In this document: piece after piece, positions 46,425 to 58,572 of the stretch
Layout: each line of letters starts with the position of its first letter
How positions within the stretch are numbered: the first letter of the stretch is position 1
Origin: Panorpa germanica
Taxonomy: Eukaryota; Arthropoda; Insecta; Mecoptera; Panorpidae
NCBI GenBank assembly: GCA_963678705.1
Contig: OY783207.1
Location: 24,588,001-24,652,000, forward strand
Reading direction: 5' to 3'
Length of the DNA: 64,000 bases
Notes under the pieces: model-generated
Told to the model about the DNA's origin: nothing
Databases searched by the model: none
What the model saw: only the letters and a program-made list of their open reading frames with translations
Program-made: the position numbers and the translations under genes

Positions 46425-46677
46425 CCCAGTAAACAATTTGGTGAAGTGCCCTATTTAGTGATGTCTCTATCACTATTTCACTTCAATTATAGTTCGCATC
46501 AACTTTATCTTCATTTGTATTCCGACAGGTGGAGTAATTTCGCCATCTGTAGCCGATAAAGTAGACATTTTATATGAAAAAATATGAGAAACTGAACTAT
46601 AAATGAACTCTTTTATGACAAAAAAATCATACGCATCTTCAATATGATGTCAAAGTGACTCCAAAATGTTTACTGGG
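46425..46677 (+). mobile_element. CCCAGTAAAC-ended MITE, copy 3 (253 bp)
   Basis: The ends are CCCAGTAAACAATTTGG and AAATGTTTACTGGG, flanked by AT on both sides (46423-46424 and 46678-46679). It is close in sequence to copy 2 through its whole length. The internal words CATTTGTATTCCGACAGGTG and GTAGCCGATAAAGTAGACAT are shared. Confidence 0.9.
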
Positions 46678-46679
46678 AT

Positions 46680-47422
46680 ACCACAGCAACGTCCTTAATA
46701 ACACTGCACGCTCTAAATAAACCTAATAAGTTTTTATTTCAGACTTCAAACTTTCTTTTAATTGTTTAATTACATTTTTTTCATTTAACTGAAGATCCCT
46801 AGTCCACCCTAGTCAAGTTTGTTTACTTTGTATTCATAAATCTACTATCTTAGTACGATCAACAATGGCGATAAAGTAATTTAATTTTTTGTTTTTATTC
46901 GTTAAACAAAATGTATTTCTATAAAACTCTTTAAGGGTTAAAGTTAATGAAGTTAACTAATGTACGAGTATTAAAATAAAATAACAGCTTAAAATTACTT
47001 CAAGCTATTGTACTTTTTTTGTTTTTCAATTTGCCAAATTGATTTGAATTAAAAGTAAACTTTTTATATTAAAGAATATAATCAATTGTTGAAAACGCAG
47101 ACAGATACAAATAATCTGTGTGTGTGTGTGTTTTATAAAATACAAATAGTAGTTATCGAGAATTGATGATTATTTGTTTCTTACAAAAATCAAACCAACT
47201 TATCTCTGAATTAAAATTACAGGAAAAACTGTGACGGATTGTTTGTTTCTTCATGTGTTCCCCCCTCTCCTATCCTCTAACTCAGATCGTCGTACACTCT
47301 GTACCGAGTCGTACTTATTCCCATCTAGCTAGGATATGTACACGTCATGGGCAGAAGACTTTACGTGGACGATGATAAGAAAGAGAAGAAATCGAACAGA
47401 TGTATGTGCTTTTATCTATTTC
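46680..47422. other. No gene seen
   Basis: AT-rich, with a (TG)n run at 47117-47131. There is no supported feature. Confidence 0.4.
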
Positions 47423-47609
47423 AACTCATACTTAAAAGAAATTGTGGGATATAAACTGCCGATATAACTAAAAAACACTGACTCACTTATTTTTTTATAA
47501 TGTATATAGAAACGAATAAGATAACATTCATTATCGTGTTATAGATTCATACCGCTCTTATAACATATATTAAGTATAAGTCGCCGCCGAAGTATCGTAA
47601 TTTGAACTA
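47423..47609 (+). mobile_element. TAGTTCAAAT-ended MITE, left-truncated copy
   Basis: Aligned with 63413-63655 from AACTCATACTT through GACTCACTTATTTTT and TTATCGTGTTATAGATT to the right end, TCGCCGCCGAAG then TTTGAACTA, followed by TA. The left inverted end is missing. The right end carries the same TTCGGCGGCGA word (inverted) as the left end of the complete copy. Confidence 0.75.
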
Positions 47610-47611
47610 TA

Positions 47612-49484
47612 GAAGCTTGCTTTCATGACAATGCGAACATGCCCAGGTCTAGTGCAGAGTCGAGTCAGTAAAAGCAAGAAATAATTATCATGTAGCGCCT
47701 CCACTGGTTACATAATTTTCTATAATATTTGTATTTCCATCAAAGTCATTGTAACAACATATTTCCCAAATTCTCCGAACTCTTAATTAAATGAAATATA
47801 AAAATTTCCAGAGAGTTCTGTCTGGGCATATATGCACAGAATTTAAAGCATCTTCTCAGTCGTGTGGAATATAATTCTCTAACATAAGGATTATTTTCAG
47901 TTATTCCTCGCTCATTTAGAGGAGAATTCTTTATGACAGATTTAAGTGCATATAAATGTTCCGGCATTAAATTCTTTATGACATCAAACTTTTAAATTAA
48001 CAATACTCTCAAGTCTTCATGGATTGTAAAACGAGCCATAACTCGTGCAGTCGCGGATGGGTCTGTATGACCCGACCCAGATTGTCTCCATCTGCAGAGT
48101 GCGATACAGACGGAGGGGCAGTAAGACAGACAGCGTCGTGCATTAACCTTACTTACTAAATATATGTTTGTCAGGTAATTCAACTTCTTCGTGGTCTTTT
48201 AACCTTGATCAGCAGAGATGTGCACAAATACTTTTCAAAAATTAATGTTTTATTTGTGTTGCACTAGTCTGTACGTTAAAAGTACAACACATTTAGAACA
48301 CTCATGTCTAAATAATGTCAACTTATGAATGAAAATATATAAATGTTGGATGTCGCATGAGGGGGTAGTAGGTAAAATAATATATATTTATGTATATATA
48401 TTTCAGTAAGGAATGAAGTGGAGTGATTGTCTTGTAGTAAAACAAATAATGAACGAGAAAATATGATAAACAAATTTAGGTAAACGAAAATCAGATGTCT
48501 TATGGTGGGGGTATCAGGAAGGATAATAAAATAATAGGCACATCTATCATTTTAAATTAGAATTATTAGGACAATTGTGCAGATACTTTTAGATCATAGA
48601 TAGTGCTAATGTTGGTGGGGTTTTAAGTTTATATTAAAAAAATAATATTTACTGATTAACACTATGAAGTAAATGAAAAAAGTATTTTGTATTTTCCAAA
48701 TAGGTTTGTAAAAGTTTTCAAATAAAATATAAAATTCTATACTCTTAAAAGATAGAAAATAGGTATTTACTATTTTGTATTTGCATTTTGAGCATATGTA
48801 TTTGAAAAATTCACATCTCTGTATTTCACATTGGTGTAGAGTAATGAATGTATATGACACAGCAATCTATAGGCTACAAATTCCCAAACTAGATGCACCA
48901 CTGCTTGTTTTAGGAGACACTTTATAACGCCTGTTTATATTTTATTATTTCGCTTAACGGCGTAAATCTAATTCTGCATTTATAATTCATAATTAACATT
49001 TTTAATAATCGTTTAAAAAAAAACTGCTTTAATAAAAAGGTGTAATGAATCATGCAAGTAGGAGTGAGCGCCGCGCGTACTTAGACCATTAATGGCTTGC
49101 ACGGCTTGTTCGGCCAACGACTTCATTTCGTAGCAAACATTTTACATTTAAATAACATTTCCAACGTACTCGTATTATATTATACTCACGGTACAACCTA
49201 GGCGGCGTATATAACTACTAGTGTATACACATCGTAGATATTCACAAAGTTATGATTTAGCAGACTTTTAACATTTTTGTGTACGTAAGCTTTTTGCAAC
49301 GTTTCCAACCGTTGAGCTGTTATTAGTTTTTTTTAAACATAGCTTGAGTATACCTCTATATGCACATGCTATATAATAGTAGTTATGTAATCTGACGTGT
49401 GGTTTATGAGGGCGCTAGTGTCGTGCCAGGGAAGTGCTCTGCTCTGAATTACTTCCATGTCTATTAGAAAACGATGCGGACGTA
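47612..49484. other. No gene seen; holds the second copy of the 57-bp block
   Basis: The block 48698-48755 matches 1676-1732. Two minus-strand frames of 63-84 codons have no motif. Nothing else is supported. Confidence 0.45.
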
Positions 49485-50037
49485 TAGAGTGAGATCCCAG
49501 AGCCGGCAAACATCACTTATTTTCTGATGAACAAAATGTGTAAGATTGAGTAGTGTTAGTATGTACAATGATCGTATGCCTACCAGGCGACCAGTTTCCA
49601 GGTATCAGGTAATCAAGGTTTATGTCTCATTCACTCTCATGCCCTCTTGCTCCTACTCATAGCGTTAAAATTGGGTCTAGGGGATGTTTGGCCCCTTGGA
49701 TCAATCTGTCCTCTTATAAAACGTTTTAAAACAGTTGTCTTGTAATACCTTACCTTATTACCTTACAGACGCTTTAAAGGTGACAAAAAAATTACTTAAA
49801 CTTACTTATTTTCTGATGATCCATTATTATATATGTTAGCGAGACAACTGTAAGATCGAGAGGACATTATGCGTGCGCATGAGAGTGAGTGAGACATAAA
49901 CCTTGATTACCTGATACCTGATGGAAAATAGCCGCCTGGTAGGCATACGATCATTGTACATACTAACACTACTCAATCGTACACATTTTGTTCATCAGAA
50001 AATAAGTGATGTCTGCCGGCTCTGGGATCTCACTCTA
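49485..50037. mobile_element. Foldback element with ~165-bp inverted arms (553 bp)
   Basis: The left arm begins TAGAGTGAGATCCCAGAGCC (49485 to about 49650). The right arm (about 49872 to 50037) is its inverted form with roughly ten differences and one small indel near 49925. GTA lies on both outer sides (49482-49484 and 50038-50040), a candidate 3-bp target duplication. The spacer contains a third, weaker echo of the arm (ACTTATTTTCTGATGA at about 49805, then GTAAGATCGAG). The 96-codon frame over the right arm is incidental. Confidence 0.85.
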
Positions 50038-50040
50038 GTA

Positions 50041-51227
50041 TTCAAGGTACACTTATTTGCGAGTAGGATGATCGGTTTAGATCGACTTAGTTCGGTAATG
50101 GACGGGCAATGGAATAGTTTCATAGCGTTTAAATTGGTGCTATTTTTAGCCTATTTTAATATTTATTTTTATTTTATTAAAACAGTTATCCAACATTACT
50201 ACTGCTCGTGATTGATTGATGGGCTTTATTTTATATTTGAGAGCTTTATTTATTATTTTATTTTATTTCTATATTCTGCGAACTCAGCCTGCTGTTACAG
50301 GGTGCCTACGGATGTCTACGTAATGTGTTCTATTTTTAAAATGTTTCCCACATTCTTTATTCTTTAGTCAATCAATGGATTATCATTTACAGTTCATGAA
50401 GTATAAGCGCACAAGTTTTTTATCAACTACTGCAATAATGTAATACCAATATTATTAGAAACAACATTTTAACGCACCTCCAATTAATATTCATTAAAAC
50501 AAATTAAATATTCTAAACACACAATGTGTGTGTGTGTGTGTTTAACTTTCTATTTGCATTTACATTTGTTTTATAGTATTTTAATGAATTCATTATAAAT
50601 GATTTGTCAGAAGCTTTTCCGTCCGGAAAAACAAAATATCCACGTGTGAAATATAACACAGAGATATGTCCGATCAAAAGTCCCGGTCCCGGTCCCGGTC
50701 CCTGTAATGGTCCCTGTACTGGTCCCTGTACTGGTCCCAGCCTCAACCTGAACGTGGGGATTTACCCTTTGTTTATTTTGGACATGATACGTCAAACAGG
50801 AGATGAAATAACGAAAATAGGTTATACGATGACGTCACAGTAAAATGGAAACTGATCTGGGTCGCGACGGTGGGATAGGGACGCTGCACGTCGGACCATA
50901 CCGGGCGTCGGCGTCGGCGTCGGGTGCGTGTACAATTTAATTGCCGACTGATAGGACTACTCTGCGGTCATGAAATATAATCGAGTGCGGCGTGTGGAGT
51001 ATGAATTGGTATTCGGATTCGGTGGTATTTCGCAATCGATACAGTATTTAAGAGATCGTGGTTAATTGTACATTGTAATACGTTCAAAAACATATATAAA
51101 AGTAATAAATAAAATATTTTAATTTTTAAATTTTCTTTGTAATTTTACAAGGAACCTTTAAAATTTCATAAAAAATTGATGGTCTCCAATTGTAAAATTT
51201 TAAATGGTTCTTAACGTAAAATTTTAT
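50041..51227. other. No supported gene; GGTCCC minisatellite and a CpG-rich patch
   Basis: (TG)n lies at 50524-50541. At 50681-50738 GGTCCC repeats, first as pure 6-mers and then as TACTGGTCCCTG 12-mers. From about 50850 to 51010 the sequence is unusually rich in CG, including GGCGTCGGCGTCGG. An ATG at 50844 in good context opens 26 codons to a moderate donor (TCGG|GTGCGT), so a first exon is conceivable but unproven. Confidence 0.4.
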
Positions 51228-51343
51228 GCTGATTTCAAATCTGCGATTTATTTTTTGGTTGCACTTCCGGTTTTAGAGTTATTAGCGTTCCATGGGTTAA
51301 ATAATGGAAATATTTTAAAATGGTTTTCAGATTTGGAATCAGC
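51228..51343 (+). mobile_element. 116-bp GCTGATTTCAAATCTG element, copy 2
   Basis: Starts GCTGATTTCAAATCTG and ends CAGATTTGGAATCAGC, one mismatch between the arms. It has the same length and centre as 40141-40256 in the other orientation. It abuts the 142-bp-unit element at its right edge. Confidence 0.65.
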
Positions 51344-51344
51344 A

Positions 51345-51516
51345 CTTTCTATCTTTTACGAATTAAAAGTTATACAGGAAAAAGTGATTATTTTTTTTCC
51401 TGTTTTTCCACGATTTTTCCGGGAAAATCCGGGGACGCCAAAAGTCTTATAATTTTTTTCTCTACGAAATAGAAAATTTTCAGAAACATTGTAGCCGTTT
51501 TCGAGCTACCATACAA
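51345..51516 (-). repeat. 142-bp-unit element, truncated one-unit copy
   Basis: A minus-strand copy. The family right flank (CTTTCTATCTTTTACGAATT in plus reading) is present from 51345, then one unit to CGTTTTCGAGCTACC. A few bases of the unit are missing near GTAGCCG, and the left flank is gone. Confidence 0.75.
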
Positions 51517-52597
51517 ATAAATTTATGGGTTTATTTGAATTTTGTAATTTAGTACTAATCATAATATAGAACGAATATATAATAAATGAAATTAATATGC
51601 ATTAATGTGCATACATTAGAAACTTCGCCAAAACTTTTTGCTGAGTGAGCTACAAATCTTTTCTCTTATACCACGCAAATGCAACACAACTTTTGAACGA
51701 GATTGTAGCACGACAACATCCTACTTCGATGTCAAACAACCTGACGACTTTCTATTGCATGTCAAATGAGATCTCTAGCTATGTTAAATATTCCCACCAC
51801 GGGTTATTACTTTATTTATATCACCAGTAATTTTCAAAGTACCTGGTCTAATGACTGAACGGCTGAACTGATTTAACTTTCGATTCGTTCCCCGCAACCG
51901 CTCTGTAGGAACTCGGGAAGGAGTCTCTGCCAAACTCTTTGTGGCATATTTCAAAGGATATTTGTCCAATCCAATCTGTTTGATAACGGGAAAAGAGAAA
52001 AGGGTTTTACGAGTTCGAATCTTCTTAACTTACTTCCATACGAGTTACGTAGAAGTATGTGTGAGTAATAACGCCAACAGAAGCCAGCCCAGCGTCTGCG
52101 TCTGGCCAGCAATGTTTGAACTCCTGCCCTTATCCACCACACCCCCCCACACCCCCCACACCTCGTTCCGGTTTGAATGTTCCGGTTATTTCGGTGAATT
52201 CCGGTAGACTGATATGTCAACATGAATGTGTATCACACAATCATTCCTGTAGATAAATAACTAACGGAATGGGGAAGATGAGGAAGGGTACATGGAGAAG
52301 GAGGGAAGATACTGTGACAAACACAGGGGATGATATGTGACGGTCAAACGAATTTAGAATATGTAAATGGAATTTTGTTATTTTACAAATATTGATAATA
52401 ACGTTGGGGATTTTGATTAAATTTTATAACTATGATCGTAAACAAGAGTCTCTCGAAAGGAGCACAGCGCAAATATAGACCAAAGGAACCGCAGAAAACG
52501 CACCGAAGCCGGAAATATGATAGAACTTGATGAGAAACGGCTAATTTAAGTCAACCCAATGCTGTAGGCATGTGTCCACACGCTAACAAAGTAATTA
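51517..52597. other. No gene seen
   Basis: Overlapping frames of 61-90 codons around 51940-52220 lie on both strands in a C-rich patch (CACCCCCCCACACCCCCCAC). None shows a motif. A block near 51620-51660 resembles the AAACTTCGCCAAAACTTTTTGCT short repeat. Confidence 0.4.
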
Positions 52598-52859
52598 CCC
52601 AGTAAACATTTGGTGAAGTGCCCTATTTTGTGACGTTTCTATCACTATTTCACTTCAATTATAGTTCGCATCAACTTTATCTCCATTTGTATTCCGACAG
52701 GTGGAGTGGTTCCGTCATCTGTAGCCGATAAAACAGACATTTCATATGAACGATTGTGAGAAACTGAACTATAAATGAAGTCTTTCATGACAAAAAAATC
52801 ATACGCATCTCCAATATGATGTCAAAGTGACTCCAAAATGCTCCAAAATGTTTACTGGG
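52598..52859 (+). mobile_element. CCCAGTAAAC-ended MITE, copy 4 (262 bp)
   Basis: The ends are CCCAGTAAACATTTGG and AAATGTTTACTGGG, with TA on both sides (52596-52597 and 52860-52861). It carries a private 10-bp direct duplication, CTCCAAAATG twice, near the right end. Confidence 0.9.
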
Positions 52860-53036
52860 TAAAGTAGTCAGAAGGTGGTGAAAAATATTAAACAAGCTTA
52901 AAACGGAGCATGCTTCTTACAGATCAACCGAGTTTAAGAAAAACACACGCATACAAACAGTAAAATAATAAAGCAACCTTCAAATAACAGGTATGGTATG
53001 CACACATGCTGGTTGGTAGGATTTTCTTTAGGTCTA

Positions 53037-53071
53037 GTGATCTAGGCCTTAGACAGTAAGGCCTAGATCAC
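53037..53071. other. Perfect 15-bp hairpin at the left edge of the PIF-like MITE
   Basis: GTGATCTAGGCCTTA, loop GACAG, TAAGGCCTAGATCAC. The left arm matches the right tip of the adjacent MITE (GTGATCTAGGCC), so a fragment of a second element tip, or an end duplication, sits five bases outside the MITE. Confidence 0.8.
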
Positions 53072-53409
53072 ACTGTGATTAAAACCTGCGTGTTTTAATA
53101 CTGTATACTACAGCGTACCTAGCAAACACTGTGGTTAAAGTGATAAGCTGATTATCTATACTATTATATTAACATATCTTGTTTTGTTAAAATACATGTT
53201 CAAAGAAATGGACCGTCTAAACAAAATATCAAGACTATAAGACATGCTGTGTTCTGTATACAAAGAAATGTGTCGCAAGAATTCTGTAGCCTGTCACAGA
53301 ATCCGCTCAGATTAAAAACCTGTGGTGTGTGCATGTTCATATGATTCCATGTGTTACAAAGCCACGCAGAAAAAACCGCTGAGGTTTAAATCGCAGTGTG
53401 ATCTAGGCC
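53060..53409. mobile_element. PIF/Harbinger-like MITE (350 bp)
   Basis: The inverted ends are GGCCTAGATCACACTG and CAGTGTGATCTAGGCC; symmetry continues for about 30 bases through AAACCT. TAA lies on both sides (53057-53059 and 53410-53412). A 3-bp TWA duplication with GG-starting ends is the hallmark of PIF/Harbinger insertions. There is no transposase frame. Confidence 0.8.
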
Positions 53410-53412
53410 TAA

Positions 53413-54830
53413 GACTATTACGCAATAACATGAAATTTAAAATAAAAGTCTTCATTTCAACGATGCATCATTCTTGCTGTTGGAATCTTTATATACATCA
53501 CACAGACACACACACATACACACGCCCAAAAAACATAAAACGTCCAAGCTATTTTTGTAACAAAATTTAATTATTTCTAACAGTTTAGTTGTAATTTTAG
53601 CGTAATTTGTAGGTGCCCTCCATACTCGTATACCCTCAACATGTTAGGGTTAAATTGATACCAGCTAGTACCTTCCCTTAAGCAAAGGAATACGTAGAAT
53701 CCTGAGAATGGTTAACACACGTTCAGGGCGCTTTTACGAGTACTAAGGGTAAATCAGGGAGGGCAATACTTTTATTTAAAATATGATGTACGAGTACTTC
53801 GAAATGTGAGACGTTTGAAATATTATCCTAACGACGAGTCGTCTGTCTTGTTAGAGAAATATGTGCACCGACCTTGTGACATGCCTTCTACATCTGCTGG
53901 GGGTTCTAGCAACCCTTCAGGGTGCCACAAAGGGTGCAGAGAAATTTACAGATATTCAATTTCTTTATAAATAGATTATTATGGTAAAAGTTATTACAAA
54001 AAATAAAATGGTTCTGTTATACTCGTAATATCACTACAGGGAATTTGAAGAGATGTGTCTGAACAATCTGAGTACCAGTAAATATTAAATACATGTACCG
54101 CACGTTGATCATCACTGATTCATCTTGATATACCGTGTAGAGTTGTTTAACGTATGTTTTTAAGGGTTGTTAAGGGAAGTTTTAGAGTAGAGGGTTGCTG
54201 GGCTGCAAAGTTGACTCGTGGTATGAGAGGGGTTGTTTAAGGTGGGAGGGCTGGGGGTGTGGGTGCTGGAGACACATTGTAACGTACGAATGAAATGAGG
54301 GTAATTTACTAATTTAACTATGTTGTATTTATGACGAGATCGACGTGAGAACAACTCGTGTACATTATCGCACTTACTAGTATATCTCTCTCGCTCACTC
54401 TTTACACTTATAGGGCTCCAGGGGTTGTTAAATACATACTGAACTACCCTTATTATTTTAAAATAACCCTTCTTTACAAACCTATATCTTTTGAGTCAAT
54501 ACACTACGTTAATTTTCTATTAGCTTTAGTTCATTGTGCCATGCTTGAACCCTGATTAACCGGGTTATCACTAGGACCTGCGGAGGATACTGGAACCGTT
54601 TAATAGGATAACAGGATGATGTTTTCAAGGATATTATCGTTATGCAGTGTGTGTGGATTTTAAATTCTGACCATGAGTAGTTTTCACGTTAATCGTGCTG
54701 TAAGCATTATCGGTAGATGTTGTAAACTTCAATTTGAATCTAGAGATTTGTACGACTCCGCACAGAACGTGATTGGTGCGTATACGAGATCATGGACAGA
54801 GACCCACAAATTCAGTGTAGTCCTTAAATA
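53413..54830. other. No gene seen
   Basis: It holds a (CACA)n run near 53500-53522 and several AGGGTTGTTAAG-type words at 54160-54240. There is no supported exon. Confidence 0.4.
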
Positions 54831-55522
54831 GGGGGGGGGGGGGGGGTAGGTTTTAGGTCAAAACGATAAAAAAGAAGCATATTTTCGATAATGCCTTTTG
54901 ACGACACAATTAATATATAATTATTTCTATAATTACTACATGACAAAATAATATTTAAAGAATACTTTGTGAAATTTTCATAAATAATTATCAAGAAATG
55001 AGGCATTGACAGCGAATCTCCAAAGACGTCACAAAAAAAAGTAACATTGCGGTGCCACTCATAACTCATCACTGAATTTTCTGAAATCGAAAAACCAAAA
55101 TGATTTCATTAGTTGATAAGTTTCTGCAGGTAACGCTGTCGACTTTTTCTTTTTTTATTGATTTTTCAATTTTTTACAGCACTTAAAAGTCAAAATACCG
55201 ATTATTAATGAAAACAATCAGAAACTTTGTTATTATAAAATACGTTAAAATAAAAAAATAAAAAAACTCGACAGCGTTACCTCGGCATTTATGTAAAGAA
55301 AGAGTGTGCAAAATTTCAAAAGAATCGGTCCAGTAGATTTTGATCTAGAGAGGGCACCGACTCTAAAAAAACTAAGTGTGAGAAACCGCATTTAAAAGTT
55401 TCAAAGTAACACGAAAGCAAACCAGAGAGGTGAAGACTTAAAACTCTATATCTCCGACAGTTTTACGCCAATTGACTTCAAATTTTTTCACAATAAACTT
55501 AATATGTTGTATAATAATATTA
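54831..55522 (-). repeat. G-capped ~700-bp element, copy 5
   Basis: A minus-strand copy that begins on the plus strand with a run of 16 G, then TAGGTTTTAGGTCAAAACG. This shows the other tip of the family most completely. The shared short frame is open for its full length. Confidence 0.8.
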
Positions 55523-56342
55523 ATAGTACAGCAATAGCACAGTAATAATTCTAAGCTGCGTCTAGTTTTCTTAGACAAATCTGCACCGAAGAAACATTAA
55601 CTATGTGATTCAAAGCTGGCTTTCTACACCTATGTATTTCGCAGTTGTGCATCTAGCTTTATTAACCAAACCAGTGGGCATGTCACACTAACAGAGGCAG
55701 AAGCAGAGGCGGGCCAACATGATCATTAACAATGTTTTGTTTATGTATTTATTATGACGTATATTTGTCAACTTTGTTAATTAATTATCACGTTAGATGT
55801 CAGGTACATCAAGACAACTAACCATGTCCCATGACACCTGACACTATGAAACATGACACTGTGACACCATGACCGCCCTTATCCCCACCACTCTCCATCC
55901 CCCCACCCCACCAATGTCCTCTACCATCAACACCAACCAAATTAGAACAGACACCTGTTATTAATTGGCTTAATTTAATTTTTACTGGTAATTACAAAAT
56001 GTTTCAGTTTATTTTATGAGAGTTATAAACAACAATGGGACAGTATGACAATGTGTGTGTGTGTGTGTGTGTTTTTTCATGTACTCATTATTTACACGGG
56101 TGATATCCCAAACGGAGAAAAGTTTATTGGGTTTGTACATCAGATGGTGAGCTTTTTGCATTGTTTGAATCGCTATTAAATTCCTATGAGCATTATTGAA
56201 TTAAAATTCTCAACATGCTAACAATCTCTAACCGACTGATTGAATTGTGTTGCTATTTCCGCAATGTATTGCAAGGATCTAGAATCCCGCGTTAGGTACA
56301 TCGAAGTACCGCACTACGGTAAAAGAATAGTATGTTTAACGG
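55523..56342. other. No gene seen; ACACCTGACAC-rich patch and (TG)n
   Basis: At 55825-55875 CATGACAC/CTGACAC words repeat irregularly. (TG)n lies at 56052-56071. Confidence 0.45.
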
Positions 56343-56995
56343 ATAAAAAAGAAGCATATTTTCGATAATGTTTTTTGACGACACAGTTAATATATAACTA
56401 TTTCTATAATTACTACATGAGAAAATGACATTTGAAGAATACTTTGTGAAATTTTCATAAATAAATATAAAGAAATGAGGCATTGACAGCGAATCTCCGC
56501 AGACGTCACAAAAAAAAGTAACATTGCGGTGCCACTCATAACTCATCACTGGATTTTCTGAAATCGAAAAACCAAAATGATTTCATTAGTTGATAAGTTT
56601 CTGCAGGTAACTCTGTCGAGTTTTTATTTTTTTTATTGATTTTTCAATTTTTTACAGAACTTAGAAAGCAAAATACCTATTTTCATGAAAGAAATCAGAA
56701 ACTTTGTTATTTTAAAATACTTTAAAATTAAAAAATTAAAAAAAAAATGACAGCGTTACCTCGGCATTTATGTAAAGAAAGAGTGTGCAAAATTTAAAAA
56801 GAATCGGTCCAGTAGATTTTGAGCTAGAGAGGGCACCGACTCTGAAAAAGCTATGTGTGAGAAATCGCATTTAAAGGTTTCAAAATAACAGAGAGGTGAA
56901 AACTTAAAACTCTATATCTCCGACAGTTTTACTGCAATCGACTTCAAATTTTCCCACAATAAACTTAGTATGTTGTACAATAATATAAATAAATT
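56343..56995 (-). repeat. G-capped ~700-bp element, copy 6
   Basis: A minus-strand copy from GATAAAAAAGAAGCATATTT to ATAATATAAATAAATT. Both G-rich tips are missing. About 16 bases (CACGAAAGCAGACC-like) are deleted near 56885. Confidence 0.75.
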
Positions 56996-58572
56996 AAAGA
57001 AAAACGTTTATTTCTCGAAAGCTATCAATGATAATCTGATGATTATAGGTTTTATGTCCGTCAGAAGTTTGAGTCAGAAACGAACATTCTACTTGTCGTG
57101 GTTTTGGCATAAATATATTTTATTATGTAACTGTAATATTTATTCTATAAAAGATCTACAGAGAAGCGCTTATTTATACACCTTTTGTGCATCTCTGACA
57201 GCTCAAGCATTCAACAAGAATTATCTCAACTTTTATCTCTTACAATATTAAACATATCTTTGATAATCCATTCCCGGATGGGAAGAGGGAGTCGGGGGCG
57301 AGTGGTGGGAGGTTGTAAACTTCAAATACTTGAACACCATTAGTAATACTTAATTTGTCATCTGTTTCCTTTCATCTACGCATACATCATCTCTCATATA
57401 ATAAATAATTTTTAACAATATTTTTCTTTTAGCATAACAGCTCTCAGCTCTCAGCTCAAAAACCTCTTGTAGCACAATAATATTACGTCATTTTTATATT
57501 TTAAAAATGTATTTTTAAGACATATGTCTCATGCTTTTGATCTCTTTAGATTTGCATTTCAAAAAACAAAGGGAAAATTCGAGTGGAGTGTATAAGTCTA
57601 TAGCTGCTCCATTTTAGCATTGTGTAGATGTGCCCATCAGTAGCTGACGAAAGGAAGTGGGAACACTCTGTGTGAAAAGTTGAGGAAAATTAAGAAAACT
57701 TATGTCAATGTTTCTTGGAATAAAATGTCTTTGGCTTGAAGCACCGTCTAATTCACTGCACACGGTGTCCATTAGTAGCGCGAACGCTGAAATTCTTATA
57801 GCCTGGGGATGCAGGGATGCAGAATCGTTAGGGAGGGGGTGCATCGTACAGGGAGACACATCTTTGTAATTTGTAGAACGCTGCACTCCCACCACCCCTG
57901 TCAAAGTAACCCTTATATTGTTATTCATGTCACTGCGTTAGCACCACGCAATTATATCTCACTTTCCCATTTTTGTACTTTTATATTTTTATCATTTTTT
58001 TGGGGATGTGTTTCATATGATATCCGTGACCACCATACGACTACTGGGACAGGGACAGGGGTAGGGGACGAAGCAAGGGGGGAACCAGGAAGAGCCCCAT
58101 GCTTTTTATTACAATTTTTTTGTCTGTTTTTTGACAGCCTCATGTTATACTTCTCTGCTTGCGTTAGACTTTTATTTTTATACATATTTTATTATAATCG
58201 TATAACATATTCAGAATGATTTTTAGACTTACATATATATGTATAATAAATATATGTAAGAGTATATAAATATACAGAAAAAATTTTGATACATTTTTGT
58301 AAACATGTCAGCCATCATCCCTCTTAATCCGGGCTCACTGCTCCCCCTATGCGCACCCTTTCTATTTCTGAAGAAGAAAGAATTTATATATTTGCATACA
58401 TATACATCGTACATATGGTACACATACATACATATTTAATACGATGTATAATTCGACTTATATTACAGAAAGTCCTGTAGTTAAAGTGACTTTAATAAAC
58501 TCTTTAAAGAATTTCATCTGTTGCGAAATTTTCACTTTAACAAAATGTTTCTGATTGTGATTTTGAAGAATA
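56996..58572. other. No gene seen
   Basis: A 104-codon minus frame (57614-57928) and a 136-codon plus frame (57809-58219) overlap each other. Neither has a recognisable motif and the latter is partly low complexity (CFLLQFFCLFFDS). Confidence 0.35.

Noticed and set aside
50513..50843. Frames encoding GPGPGP or GTSTGTSTG repeats
   Set aside because: They arise on both strands from the GGTCCC minisatellite, with no signal of a gene.
52010..52220. Open frames on both strands in the C-rich patch
   Set aside because: The patch is compositionally biased (CACCCCCC runs), and no frame shows conserved motif or splice signals.
57614..58219. Overlapping 104-codon (minus) and 136-codon (plus) frames
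   Set aside because: They oppose each other, lack motifs, and the plus frame is partly low complexity.
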